Notes: generated from the sequence alone by a model not told the origin. Positions 17,114 through 26,456 are shown, counted from the first letter of the stretch. The stretch is 64,000 nt of DNA from Paraburkholderia solitsugae (GCF_013177695.1 NZ_WOEY01000127.1:62001-126000); one strand, 5' to 3'. Numbers and translations: made by a program.

Positions 17114-19063
17114 TCAATGGTCGACCGCGTGGCTGGAAGCGTCCGCGTTCGCGACTTCTTGCCGAACCTTGCGGGAGGCGATCCGTGCCGCGGCGCTTTC
17201 GATACGGGCGGCGCGGGCCGCCTGTTCGGTCTGCGCGGATGGCGGCGCGGCCGTGCCCGCCGCCGCATCCGGCATGGGGCGTGCCCGGTCGGCGCTGGAC
17301 GACGCGGTCTGCGGGCCGGGCTGCGGCAACGCCGTTGCAACGGGTCCGGCAGGCGGTTGCGGCGCCGGTGCGGGCGCGGGCAGCGGTGCCTGCGGGCTCA
17401 CCGAAGCCGGGGCCGGGGCCGGGGCCGGCGTGGGCGAAGCGGCCGGAGCAGCGCTGTCAGGCGCGGCACGCATTTTCGGATGACGGCCTTCCATGTTGCC
17501 GGTCGCGTAGACGTCGGCCTCGTTCGGCTGTGAGAAGCTGTCCGTAGGCAGCGGCAGGTCGGCGGTCTGCAGCGGCTTGACGAGATGCGGCGTGATGATG
17601 AACACGAGTTCCGTGAGGTCCTGCTGGAATGACGTGCTGCGCGCCAGCGCTCCGAGCACCGGCACTTCGCCGATGCCGGGAATGGCTTTCAGCGCGCCGG
17701 TCACGTTGCTGCTCATCAGTCCGCCAATCGCAAACGACTCGCCATCGTTCATCTGCACAACCGTGGATGCGCGACGCGTCGTAATGAGCGGCAGGATCGA
17801 TACGCCGCTCACGTTAGTCGCGCTGAGCGTGATGCCGGTCGGCGACAACTCGGACACCTCAGGCGCGACTTTCAGGTTGATGCGGCCATTGGCGAGCACG
17901 GTCGGGGTGAACTTCAGACCGACACCGAATTCCTCTTCCTGCAGCGTGATGGTCGTGGCGCCCGTGCTGCTGCTCTGCGGCACCGGGATGAAGATCTTGC
18001 CACCGGAGAGGAAGCTGGCCTCCTGGCCGCTGATCGCCACCAGATTCGGTTCGGCAAGGATCTTGACGAGGTCGTCCGTCTTCTGCGCATCGATCGCGAA
18101 GCTCAACGGGCGGTTGTTCGCCTTGCTACCCGCGATCGCGCTCGTTACGCCGGCCAGCAGATTGCTCACGAGCGCACCGCTCCATGAGCCGAAGCCGCCC
18201 TGAATGTTGAGCGCCGCGCCCATCTGGTTGATGAGTGTCTTCGACACCTCGGCGACCTTGACTTCGAGCATCACCTGCTGGGGCGCGTCGACCGTCATCA
18301 TGTTGATCACATCGGCTGCCTTGCTGGTGCTCGAACTCTGCTGGTTCACGGGGGTCCCGTTGCCGAGGACACCGGACCCGTTCTGCGATTGCTGGGTGGG
18401 CTCTGCGCTCGCAAAGGCCTTCGCGATCTCCAGCGCCTGCTGGGCAGCCGGCGAGCTTGACGCGTGCCCCCCGAGCACCAGGTTACCCGCGGCGGTCGAT
18501 ACACGGATGCCACGCTCGCCGGGCATCAGTTGCCCAAGCGATTGCTGCAAGCCGTTGGCGTCGATGTTGACGATCACATCGATAATCTGGCATCCGCCGC
18601 TGCGTCCCTGAACGATCATGTTGGTCGTGCCGACCGCCATGCCGACGAGGTAAAGCGTGCGCGGCGACACCAGCGTGGCTTGCACGATCGTCGGATTGCC
18701 GAGCGTGCGGTTGCGTGCCGGTTCGGCGAGAGGCAGGAGTGTCGACTTGCCGACCGGCACGACGACGCTGGTTTCTTCGCGGATTTCGCCGGTGCAGTTC
18801 GGGCCGCGCAGCGGCGCGGAGGCGCCGGCAGCCCCACCTGCCGGCATCGGCGCCATGCTGACCATCATCGGTGTTGGCGCGCGGCCCACCGGCAACGGAG
18901 CATTCGGCCGGACCTTCGCGAGCGCTGGGCCCTCGACCGCTTCCTGCGCTACGCCGCTCTGTGCGACAAGCAATCCGGTGCACAACGCCGACGCGAGTAC
19001 GACGCCGCTCAGCGAGCGGCCACGCATCGCACTACCGGTTGAGAACCCCAGTTTCGTTTTCAT
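17114..19063 (-). CDS. cpaC: Tad secretin CpaC/RcpA
   Basis: This 649-residue outer-membrane secretin forms the Flp pilus channel. It has a signal peptide (to about 38), an N-terminal pilus-assembly domain (LLPLAEPARNRTLGNPTIVQ), a BON-like segment, and a secretin domain (about 290-520, with VLANGRINLKVAPEVSEL and LPLITTRRASTVVQMNDGESF). The final 115 residues are Pro/Ala-rich, longer than usual. The start at 19063 is chosen by GGCAGGAAA and the signal peptide; an upstream in-frame extension lacks one. Confidence 0.92.
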   Translation of the reverse strand: MKTKLGFSTGSAMRGRSLSGVVLASALCTGLLVAQSGVAQEAVEGPALAKVRPNAPLPVGRAPTPMMVSMAPMPAGGAAGASAPLRGPNCTGEIREETSVVVPVGKSTLLPLAEPARNRTLGNPTIVQATLVSPRTLYLVGMAVGTTNMIVQGRSGGCQIIDVIVNIDANGLQQSLGQLMPGERGIRVSTAAGNLVLGGHASSSPAAQQALEIAKAFASAEPTQQSQNGSGVLGNGTPVNQQSSSTSKAADVINMMTVDAPQQVMLEVKVAEVSKTLINQMGAALNIQGGFGSWSGALVSNLLAGVTSAIAGSKANNRPLSFAIDAQKTDDLVKILAEPNLVAISGQEASFLSGGKIFIPVPQSSSTGATTITLQEEEFGVGLKFTPTVLANGRINLKVAPEVSELSPTGITLSATNVSGVSILPLITTRRASTVVQMNDGESFAIGGLMSSNVTGALKAIPGIGEVPVLGALARSTSFQQDLTELVFIITPHLVKPLQTADLPLPTDSFSQPNEADVYATGNMEGRHPKMRAAPDSAAPAASPTPAPAPAPASVSPQAPLPAPAPAPQPPAGPVATALPQPGPQTASSSADRARPMPDAAAGTAAPPSAQTEQAARAARIESAAARIASRKVRQEVANADASSHAVDH

Positions 19064-19167
19064 TTTCCTGCCCCCGTTTCTCGACATCGGTCGATCGAGA
19101 CTTCCGTTATTTGCCTTGGTGGTGCCAGTTGCAGCGGCTCGTCTTCGCAGATGCCGCCGCATCCGCC

Positions 19168-20004
19168 CTAGAAACATTCGATACTGCCCAACACTCCGGA
19201 GAGCACGCCGACGCAGTCTCGCTTCGCCGCTGGTCGTGCGGCGTAGTGCACGCGCGCCGGACGTGCGGGCAAAGCGGCAGGTGCCGAGGCCGGTGCCGCT
19301 ACAGGTGTGCCGAGCAGCGTGAACTTCGTGGCGCCGTCGGTCGGTAGCGTCGCCTTATCAACCTGGTTGCGCAGTACCAGCGATAACGTGCCGACGCTGC
19401 GCGCGAGGTCGAGTTTTTCCGCCTGGTCGGGCGTGACTTCGAGCGTGACCGCGTTGACGACCTTCGGTGCCGTGTCGTCGCGATTGACCTGCTGGGCCAC
19501 CGCGAGAACCAGGATCTTTTCCAGCACGATCTTCGAGATGCTTTGCTGAGCGTCGCTCTTGCCCGGTTCCTGGGTGTTCACGATGACGTCGACGTAGTTG
19601 CCCGGCAGCGCGAAGCCCGCTACGCCGACCACGTCGTTGACACGGACCGTGATGGCGCGATTGCCTTCGCCGATGACGGCGGAGAGGCCGCCTTTGGTGC
19701 CGATCGGTGCGAGCTTCGCCTCGATCACGGGCTCGCCGCGCCCGAGACTCGTACGCACCACACGGCCATCGAGCGCTTTCGGATCGGTGAACGCACCAGG
19801 CGGCACACTTCCCGTCGGCCAGTTGACGGTGCGGATCAGGCTGGCGTTGAGCGGCTCGCCGAGACTGACGTCGCCCGCCGCGACCGCGATCGGCGTGACC
19901 GCATTCGACGAGGTTTGTATCAGCCATCGAGAAGCAAAGACCACGGCGGCCAGACCGGCCAGCATGGCGACGGCCAGCATGACTAAAGCGCGACTGTTTT
20001 TCAT
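19168..20004 (-). CDS. cpaB: Flp pilus assembly protein CpaB/RcpC
   Basis: This 278-residue periplasmic protein is anchored by one N-terminal helix (about 5-25). It has a SAF domain (GDVSLGEPLNASLIRTVNWP) and an RcpC domain (FALPGNYVDVIVN). It helps assemble or stabilise the secretin. AGGAG precedes the ATG at 20004. About 100 bp separate it from cpaC. Confidence 0.92.
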   Translation of the reverse strand: MKNSRALVMLAVAMLAGLAAVVFASRWLIQTSSNAVTPIAVAAGDVSLGEPLNASLIRTVNWPTGSVPPGAFTDPKALDGRVVRTSLGRGEPVIEAKLAPIGTKGGLSAVIGEGNRAITVRVNDVVGVAGFALPGNYVDVIVNTQEPGKSDAQQSISKIVLEKILVLAVAQQVNRDDTAPKVVNAVTLEVTPDQAEKLDLARSVGTLSLVLRNQVDKATLPTDGATKFTLLGTPVAAPASAPAALPARPARVHYAARPAAKRDCVGVLSGVLGSIECF

Positions 20005-20041
20005 GGTGATACTCCTGCGTAGGTCGTTGGACACTTGCCGG

Positions 20042-21439
20042 TCAACCGGCGGCCAACTGGTGGCCCGGCCGGTCGGCCGTAGGTGGGTAGGTACTGTCGT
20101 GGTCCAGCGCGGTGCCGAAATAGCTGTGCCATGCTTCGCGCAGTCCTTCCCCCGTCACTTCGCGCGCCGTGCCGCGGTAGTGCGCCGTGGCGGAGATCAG
20201 ATTGAGCAGATCGCCTGGATAGCAGGCCAGGAACGGCTTGCCGCTCGGGAGATGCAGGTTGTGGAGCAGGTAGTCGAATGAGGTTTGCACCGCAGTGAGC
20301 TTGAGCGCAGCACAACGCGCGTTGAAGACCGCGCGATAGTCGTCGACCGACAAGGGTCCGACGTACAGCTTCGAGCCGAGCCGGCGCAGGAATGCGTCGT
20401 CGAATTGGGCCGGAGCGAGATTGGACGAAAACACCGGCCATACGTCGAAAGGTGCAATGAAGCGCGAGCCGGATTGCAGCGTGAACTGATCGACACCCCG
20501 ATCGAGCGGCATCAACCAGCGGTTGAGCAGATCATGAGGCGCGATGCGCTGGCGCCCGAGATCGTCGACGATATACAGTCCCATGTTCGCTTTCATGTGC
20601 GGCGGCGCCTGGTAGAAGCCGGCCGTGGCGTCATAGCGCAGGTCGAGCGCTTCGAGCGTCAGTTCGCCGCCTGAGATCACCATCGGGCGGCAGCACATGC
20701 GCCAGCGCCGGTCGCTTGCCTGCGTCTGACTTTGCTCGGGCGCATCGCGATGCACGAGTGGGTCGTAAAGCTGCACGATTTCGCCGCCGACGTAGAGCGC
20801 ATAGGGAATCGGCACGTTGCCGCGCAGCAGCAGGCCAAGCCGTTCGGCAAGAAACGTCTTGCCGCTGCCTGCTAGGCCGTGCAGCATCAACGGCCGTCCG
20901 GCATTGAGCGAGGCCGCAGCTGCATCGAGCAGCGTGTGATCGATGACCACGTCGCGGAATGCCGAACTTACGTTGCTTTGTGTGATGCGAATCCAACGAA
21001 TCGAGTGTTCGCGCACACTTGCAACATAGCTGTCGAACGCGACGGGGGCGGGGCCGCAATATCTGCAGCGCGTCATTTCGTCTTGTGCGAGATTGCGGCC
21101 GCTGTCTGTGAGACGAAGCTGCACGTCAATGTCATTCGCCCCGCGGTGGGTGATCTCGACGAGGTGCTCGCGCACAAGAAATGCCAGCACGTCGTCGAGT
21201 ACGCTCACCGACAGCTTGTGCCGCTCGGCGAGATCCGCGAAACTCGACTTGCCGTGCAGCAGGACGGACTTGAGTACGAGCCGTGTCACGAACTCCTGCG
21301 GCAGTCCGGTTTCGGCGAGCGTGCGTGGAGCACGCAGCGACACGGTGGATTCCTCCGCTTGACGGCCATACGACGGCTCAGGCTCCGGCAGGTGCGTAAC
21401 TTGCGCGACACTCCCGCTTTCAAGGTTCTGCTGGTTCAT
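20042..21439 (-). CDS. tad-cluster AAA/P-loop ATPase with N-terminal winged-helix-like region
   Basis: This 465-residue cytosolic protein has a helical, winged-helix-like segment at about 45-115 and a CRYC pair at 125-128 (one half of a possible zinc site). An ATPase domain follows with Walker A GLAGSGKT (188-195) and Walker B-like LYIVDDLGRQ. It is not the TadA/CpaF secretion ATPase, and I do not know a named tad role for it. The start at 21439 follows GGGAGAAAAG. It lies between cpaA and cpaB, 37 bp from cpaB. A MoxR-like remodelling or regulatory role is possible but unproven. Confidence 0.8.
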   Translation of the reverse strand: MNQQNLESGSVAQVTHLPEPEPSYGRQAEESTVSLRAPRTLAETGLPQEFVTRLVLKSVLLHGKSSFADLAERHKLSVSVLDDVLAFLVREHLVEITHRGANDIDVQLRLTDSGRNLAQDEMTRCRYCGPAPVAFDSYVASVREHSIRWIRITQSNVSSAFRDVVIDHTLLDAAAASLNAGRPLMLHGLAGSGKTFLAERLGLLLRGNVPIPYALYVGGEIVQLYDPLVHRDAPEQSQTQASDRRWRMCCRPMVISGGELTLEALDLRYDATAGFYQAPPHMKANMGLYIVDDLGRQRIAPHDLLNRWLMPLDRGVDQFTLQSGSRFIAPFDVWPVFSSNLAPAQFDDAFLRRLGSKLYVGPLSVDDYRAVFNARCAALKLTAVQTSFDYLLHNLHLPSGKPFLACYPGDLLNLISATAHYRGTAREVTGEGLREAWHSYFGTALDHDSTYPPTADRPGHQLAAG

Positions 21440-21528
21440 CGCTCTTTTCTCCCGCACCGGTTTGCGACCGGCATCACAGGCTGTACGGCTCTGGCTGTCC
21501 ATGCTGGCGGCAACCCCGGATTCTTCGG

Positions 21529-22065
21529 CTACGCAGCCGATGCGAACAACACACCCAATGTTCCCGCGGCAATGGCAACGCCGTAGGGTAGTGATCCAAC
21601 CGATTCGATCTGCTGGTACTGAGGATTCCCGGCCATCTGTCGTCCGGGGTGCCACATGCTGCTTACGATGCACCAGAGATTCACGAGCAATTGCCGCGTG
21701 CGTCGGTGACGCAAGATGACGCACAGTGACCAGATCCCGCCCGCGACGAACGTTGCCAGGGCGATACGGACGGTCATCGCCGGTCCGACCCAGGCGCCGA
21801 TCGTCAGAAGCAGTTTCACGTCGCCGGCGGCCATGCCCCGCAACAGATAGAAGGGCAGCAACACCGCGAACCCGGTCAGGGCGCCGGCCAACCAGTCCGC
21901 ACTTCCGGCAAGCGGGCCGTTCAGCCGGACCTGCACGACAAGTGCAGCGACGAGGCCGATCGCGATGATCCGGTTCGGAATTCGCCGGCAAGTGAGATCG
22001 GTGCTGGCTGTCACGATGGCCAGCGCAATCACACATGCAGGAATGGGTTGTGGGGGCAGAAACAT
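21529..22065 (-). CDS. cpaA: prepilin peptidase CpaA/TadV (A24)
   Basis: This 178-residue polytopic aspartic protease cleaves Flp and TadE-type leaders. The two catalytic aspartates are Asp23 (ASTDLTCRRIPN) and Asp82 (MAAGDVKLL), in the correct contexts. It lacks the methylase half of PilD-type enzymes, as CpaA/TadV proteins do. The start at 22065 has only a weak box (CGAGAC). Confidence 0.9.
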   Translation of the reverse strand: MFLPPQPIPACVIALAIVTASTDLTCRRIPNRIIAIGLVAALVVQVRLNGPLAGSADWLAGALTGFAVLLPFYLLRGMAAGDVKLLLTIGAWVGPAMTVRIALATFVAGGIWSLCVILRHRRTRQLLVNLWCIVSSMWHPGRQMAGNPQYQQIESVGSLPYGVAIAAGTLGVLFASAA

Positions 22066-22271
22066 GGCGGGTCTCGATGGGTTTTGTCTGCGTTTATGAA
22101 AGCGCCGCCGTGACCTTGGTCGCGATGCGCTGATGCTTCGCAATGTCGCTCCATGCGTGCATGGCTATCTCCCGAATTGATTCGTCGTCGCTCTCGCTCG
22201 ACGGTGGAACACGCAATGATTCTGGGGAAGACGGGAGAGACGGAAAACCGCCCACCCGTCAAATCCCGTCT

Positions 22272-22490
22272 CTACAGATCGCTTGAGATGGTGTTGAACA
22301 CCGCGTTCAGATCTGTCCCGACTAGCGCTACGGCAACGATGATGGTCACCGCAATTAGTGCCGCGATAAGGCCGTACTCGATGGCTGTCACGCCTTGTTT
22401 GTCCAACACGAAACGTTTGGTACGCGCTGCGTCAATCCTGAAGAACTGCAGCAGCGCGACGCGTCGTGCTGCTTCTCTCATCGCATTCAT
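22272..22490 (-). CDS. flp: Flp-type pilin (second copy)
   Basis: This 72-residue class IVb pilin has a long basic leader, then QGVTAIEYGLIAALIAVTII: Gly cleavage site, conserved Glu-Tyr at +5/+6 and a hydrophobic stem. The leader (about 32 residues) is longer than in the first copy. ACAGGAG precedes the start. It lies 96 bp after the first pilin and before cpaA. Confidence 0.9.
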   Translation of the reverse strand: MNAMREAARRVALLQFFRIDAARTKRFVLDKQGVTAIEYGLIAALIAVTIIVAVALVGTDLNAVFNTISSDL

Positions 22491-22586
22491 AGGTCGCTCC
22501 TGTCTTGGTTGGGGAGTGCTGTCAGAATCGAGGACCCGGCGGAGACGGACAAATCAACGGCTAGTCATTGTCCGTCGACGCGCCGC

Positions 22587-22757
22587 TTATAGGTCGGCCG
22601 CGACTGTGTTAAAGACCGCATTCAGCTTTGTGCCGACGAGCGTTACGGCGACGATGATGGCGACGGCGATCAATGATGCGATCAGCCCGTATTCGATAGC
22701 GGTTACACCATCTTCGTCACGAACGAAACGCTTGGCTTGGGCGATGATATGTTGCAT
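22587..22757 (-). CDS. flp: Flp-type major pilin (first copy)
   Basis: This 56-residue pilin starts MQHIIAQAKRFVRDE, then DGVTAIEYGLIASLIAVAII and ends NTVAADL. It has the full class IVb signature (G/VTAIEY). AAGGAG lies 8 bases before the ATG at 22757. It is the first gene of the tad operon and the likely major subunit. It is about 70 percent similar to the second copy over the mature part by eye. Confidence 0.92.
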   Translation of the reverse strand: MQHIIAQAKRFVRDEDGVTAIEYGLIASLIAVAIIVAVTLVGTKLNAVFNTVAADL

Positions 22758-23326
22758 GGCTAACTCCTTTGGATCACTAATTAAAAACCCTTGGCCTGAA
22801 TTGGCTGAGGGAAGGTACTACGGGCACTGCGGAAAAAAGGGGCGCCGAGTCTAGGCCGGCCGTGTCGGCGTACACACGGATGCGTGCAAACCGATCTGGT
22901 CGGAAGAGTCGCAGCGAGTAAACAGACCACGGAGCGTGTGCAAGGCGAATTGCCAGGCGTAGGGTCTGTGGAGATCATTGCCGGCGCGATGGTGCGCGCA
23001 GCGAATGATCGATGTGGTTGCTGCCGGGAACGCGAAGCCAGTGTCGCTGTGGCGACGGTGGGCCCGTCGTTTTGTTTGATCGATCTTCATGTCGTGGTCC
23101 TCGCATTCTGTTGCTCGTTATTGGCTTCCGGCCAAAGCCGGAGCCCGCTAGTCAGTCGGCGACTACCCGCTGTTCTCTTTCTCCCCGCGCTGTCTTTGAT
23201 GATTGCAGCTGCGTATGTGAAGAGATTTCCCCGTGGCTGACTCCGGTCACGATTCAGGCTCTCCCTCGTACCTGCTACCTGAATCGCGCCGGTCGTCACG
23301 TCGTCGACTTCCGCGCCCTTTCCTTC

Positions 23327-23341
23327 GCAAGCTCTGGGCCA
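23327..23341 (-). promoter_or_regulatory. candidate sigma-54 (-24/-12) promoter for the tad operon
   Basis: On the minus strand it reads TGGCCCAGAGCTTGC. The GG and GC are separated by exactly 10 bases, as in the consensus TGGCACG-N4-TTGC, with two mismatches in the -24 half. It lies about 570 bp upstream of the first pilin, giving a long leader. The local bEBP has an intact GAFTGA loop. Confidence 0.45.
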
Positions 23342-23583
23342 GCTTCCCCAAATGCCAGGAAATACGGCGGTGAGGGCGGTTTGCCGGTTGTTCAATCTCA
23401 CCTCCGACGCACAGGTTGTCTCTAATCTGCGACGATTTCGGGCGCCGATCCGCCAGGGGCAGAATCCCGGAGAGGCCCGCCGTTCGTTGCTCTGCGGAAA
23501 ATACTCGCGATTTACCCTGGTTCGGTTCGGACGCCGGTGTCGATGAGATCGGCGGCATTTCCACGGACTCGCCGGCCAAAATC

Positions 23584-23599
23584 GTTTCAATGTTGAAAC
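23584..23599. promoter_or_regulatory. perfect palindrome, possible enhancer (UAS)
   Basis: GTTTCAA-TG-TTGAAAC has 7-bp arms and a 2-bp spacer. It lies about 245 bp upstream of the candidate sigma-54 element, a normal distance for a bEBP binding site. Only one copy was found. Confidence 0.35.
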
Positions 23600-23829
23600 G
23601 CGACTCATCCAGGTCGCTAAAAAACGCGTCGAATTTGCGCTGTGACGCGTGTCTTTGACGGGTGCCACGGCCGGGGAGGAAAACGATGCCTTGAAAGTCA
23701 AAGTATTTCCTACAACAATGAATCGACCACAAGCGCGCGATGAATCATTCGTTCGCTTAGGAATGGAAACAAAAAAATCAGATAGACCGGATGCGAAAAA
23801 ATATCCGGATCTCATGCGAGGCGGGGATC

Positions 23830-25071
23830 ATGTACTTTTCAGGTCGGGGAGTGTTCGGTACCGAACGTTGCATCCATAACTGGCTCACACGCGAACGCGT
23901 GTTGCTGTATAGCTGCGTGATGCTCGTGCTTTGCGCCATCCTGCTGGCGGCATGGGGTTGGACTAGCGGCGGTTTCATGGCGACTGGCGTCACCCGGCCG
24001 GGCGTCGACTTCTCAGTGTTCTGGACTGCATCGCACATGATGTTGAACGGCTCACCGGCGGCGGTCTACGACTATCCTACGTTTGCACGGGCAGAATCGG
24101 CACTTCTCGGTGCGTATGTGAATCATGGTTTTTATCCGTGGCTTTATCCGCCGACGCTACTGCTGCTCGTCACACCGCTTGCTCTTCTGCCCTACACCCT
24201 TTGCTATTTACTGTTCGTGTGCGTCGGCGCTTGGTTGTTCGCAACGAGCACGTTAGGTGTCAGCGGTTTCGCGACGCACTTTCGTCGTCCGCAGGTTGCG
24301 GGGCTCGTCGTGCTGGCGTATCCGGGTGTCTATGTCGCAGCCTCCATTGGACAGAATGCGTTGCTGACCGCCGCGCTGATGGCCTTCGCCGTTCGCTGGA
24401 CCGAGAAAAAGCCCGTACTGGCTGGTATTTGCATCGGCCTGCTAGCGATCAAGCCGCAATTGGCGGTGCTGTTTCCGGTAGTGCTGATCGCGGCGCGTGC
24501 ATGGAAAACCATGTGGGTGGCAGCGATCAGCGCAGGGGCGTTTACAGGACTCAGTGTGCTGGTGTGCGGCACTCAATCGCTCCACGCGTTTGCGGCCAGC
24601 ACGCGCCTCGCCCGAGAGTTGGTACTCGAGAACCGCACGCTGTACTTGTTTGCGTCTCCGACCCCGTTCGCCGCATTGCGCCTCGCCGATGCATCGATCG
24701 CCATGGCTTATATCGCGCAAGGCGGCGTCGCACTAATCGCGGCTGTGGCAGCCTGTTATGTGTGGAAACGCACAGACGATCTGCGTATGCGGGCTGCGGT
24801 ACTGGCAGTGGCGACGCTGCTCGCCATCCCCTATCTATGGTTCTACGAACTCACCTGGCTTGGCGTGGCGCTTGCCTGTATGACGGTGTGTGGTCTGGAA
24901 AAGGGCTGGCGGCGCGGCGAGCAGGCCATTCTGGTGGTGGCGTGGCTGCTGCCGCTATACGAGTACTTCAATCGCCTGACCCTGTTGCCGCAAATCGGAC
25001 CGGTAGTCCTGCTGCTCGCTCTGCTCGTTATCGTGCGGCGCGTGCGGCTCGATACACAGGAGGCGGCATGA
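23830..25071 (+). CDS. GT87/DUF2029-family membrane glycosyltransferase
   Basis: This 413-residue protein has about ten membrane segments and the family pattern DFSVFWTASHMMLNG...VYDY, with WLYPPTLLLLVTPLALLPY and IKPQLAVLFP. GT87 enzymes use polyprenyl-phosphate sugars to glycosylate periplasmic acceptors. The start at 23830 is chosen for GAGGCGGGG upstream; the frame extends 13 codons further without a ribosome-binding site. The stop overlaps the next start (ATGA). Confidence 0.87.
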   Translation: MYFSGRGVFGTERCIHNWLTRERVLLYSCVMLVLCAILLAAWGWTSGGFMATGVTRPGVDFSVFWTASHMMLNGSPAAVYDYPTFARAESALLGAYVNHGFYPWLYPPTLLLLVTPLALLPYTLCYLLFVCVGAWLFATSTLGVSGFATHFRRPQVAGLVVLAYPGVYVAASIGQNALLTAALMAFAVRWTEKKPVLAGICIGLLAIKPQLAVLFPVVLIAARAWKTMWVAAISAGAFTGLSVLVCGTQSLHAFAASTRLARELVLENRTLYLFASPTPFAALRLADASIAMAYIAQGGVALIAAVAACYVWKRTDDLRMRAAVLAVATLLAIPYLWFYELTWLGVALACMTVCGLEKGWRRGEQAILVVAWLLPLYEYFNRLTLLPQIGPVVLLLALLVIVRRVRLDTQEAA

Positions 25072-26351
25072 ATCTGCACACGTTCCGTCATGCCGCGCCG
25101 AAATGCCGGCCGCTGCCGGTATTGCACGGAGCGGGTCCGACGAGGCGTCCGCATTGGCTCAACGCGGATCGTCTGCGGCTATACCCGATCATCGTATTTG
25201 GGTGCTACACATTATTCATCGCAATCTTTCTGGTCCGGATAAGCGGGCAGAGCGGGATGAGCGGCATGAGTCCATTCATGGTCGATTTCCTGCCGTTCTG
25301 GAGTGCAGCAGTTCTTGCCCTGCATGGGCACGCAGTCGATGCCTATAACGTAAAGGCGCTCTCCGTGATCGAGATCGGCGCGGTGCCGTACCTGGGCGCG
25401 GTCAACGGCATCCTGCCGTGGCTGTATCCGCCCAACGCGCTGCTGCTGGTTGCTCCGCTTGCGCTGCTTCCCTATAAGGCAGCTGCGGTGCTATGGCTCG
25501 GCGGCGCGTATGCGCTCTTCGTCAAGGTGATCCGGGCCATCGTGCCAGACCGGCACGCTATCCTGCCCGTGCTGTTCTTTCCTGGTGCGCTTTTCGTCAT
25601 CAGCACCGGGCAAAACGGCTTGCTGACAGCCGCGCTCGCAGGGTGCGGACTTGTATGGTTGCGCCGCCGGCCGGTTGCTGCAGGGGTCTGTCTGGGCCTG
25701 TTGTGCATGAAGCCGCAACTGGTCCTGCTGTTTCCGCTGGCTCTGCTGTGCTCCCGGTCCTGGCGCGCGCTGGCTGCTTTCGTGTTGACGGCCGGGGCCA
25801 CACTCGCGCTTGCGATGCTCGTGTTCGGCGCCCAAACGCTAACGGCATTCCTGCATAACACCGGGATTGCCACTTACAGCATCGAGTCCGCACACGCCAC
25901 GCTTGAACGCGTGCCGACTGTATTCGCGCTCGCTACGTTGGTTCATGCGCCGGCTGGGCTCGCCTACGCGGCGCAGGGCGCGTGTGCGCTGATCGCCGCG
26001 GCTGCCGTCTGTTACGCGTGGAGCCGTGAATGCTCGTATGCCCTGCGTGCTGCAACGTTGATCTGCGCGAGCCTGCTCGTGAGCCCGTATCTCTACGACT
26101 ACGATCTCGCCTGGTTCGGTGTGTTGATCGCGTGGTATTGCCGGCACGCGCTGGTCGCGGGTTGGGAGCGCGGCGAGCGGGAATGGCTGACCGTGCTCTG
26201 GATCGCGCCACTCGGGGGCATTTTGATCATGGCCTGTGGGCCGTTCCAGTTCTTGCCGTTGATCTCGCTGACAACGCTCGGGATGCTGCTGCGGCGCATC
26301 GCGCTGGAACGGCGCGCGGCCCCGGTCTTCCAACGTTATGCCGACGAGTGA
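25068..26351 (+). CDS. second GT87/DUF2029-family membrane glycosyltransferase
   Basis: This 427-residue polytopic protein is paralogous to the preceding gene: VDFLPFWSAAVLALHG..DAYN, LPWLYPPNALLLVAPLALLPY and MKPQLVLLFPLAL line up. AGGAGG lies before the ATG at 25068, which overlaps the upstream stop, so the pair is translationally coupled. Tandem duplication is likely. It presumably transfers a second sugar or makes a heteromer; the acceptor is unknown. Confidence 0.87.
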   Translation: MNLHTFRHAAPKCRPLPVLHGAGPTRRPHWLNADRLRLYPIIVFGCYTLFIAIFLVRISGQSGMSGMSPFMVDFLPFWSAAVLALHGHAVDAYNVKALSVIEIGAVPYLGAVNGILPWLYPPNALLLVAPLALLPYKAAAVLWLGGAYALFVKVIRAIVPDRHAILPVLFFPGALFVISTGQNGLLTAALAGCGLVWLRRRPVAAGVCLGLLCMKPQLVLLFPLALLCSRSWRALAAFVLTAGATLALAMLVFGAQTLTAFLHNTGIATYSIESAHATLERVPTVFALATLVHAPAGLAYAAQGACALIAAAAVCYAWSRECSYALRAATLICASLLVSPYLYDYDLAWFGVLIAWYCRHALVAGWERGEREWLTVLWIAPLGGILIMACGPFQFLPLISLTTLGMLLRRIALERRAAPVFQRYADE

Positions 26352-26456
26352 GGGCCACTACACAAGAGAAGGAAACGCCGGAGAAAAACGTGCGCGATGT
26401 GCGGCCTACATTCGCACCGGCTCATAGCATCAAATCAGAATTACGGGGAGGTAATC

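Larger units (their letters stand above)
22758..23829. other. 1.07-kb divergent region between tad and glycosylation genes
   Basis: No convincing gene is seen. The best minus-strand frame lies within 23247-23732 and contains KFDAFFSDLDESRFNIETIL. It lacks a ribosome-binding site, turns Arg-rich downstream and matches no family known to me, so it may be a decayed gene. The region holds a sigma-54-type element (23327-23341), a second imperfect one (about 22929-22946) and a palindrome (23584-23599). A long 5' leader for the pilin transcript is likely if the first element is used. Confidence 0.5.

Noticed and set aside
22929..22946. Second sigma-54 promoter TGGCAATTCGCCTTGCA
   Set aside because: The GG-GC spacing is 11 instead of 10 bases, which sigma-54 rarely tolerates; kept only as a weak alternative.
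23087..23815. 242-codon minus-strand gene
   Set aside because: Arg/Ser-rich with no ribosome-binding site or family, and it conflicts with a more protein-like frame in the same place.
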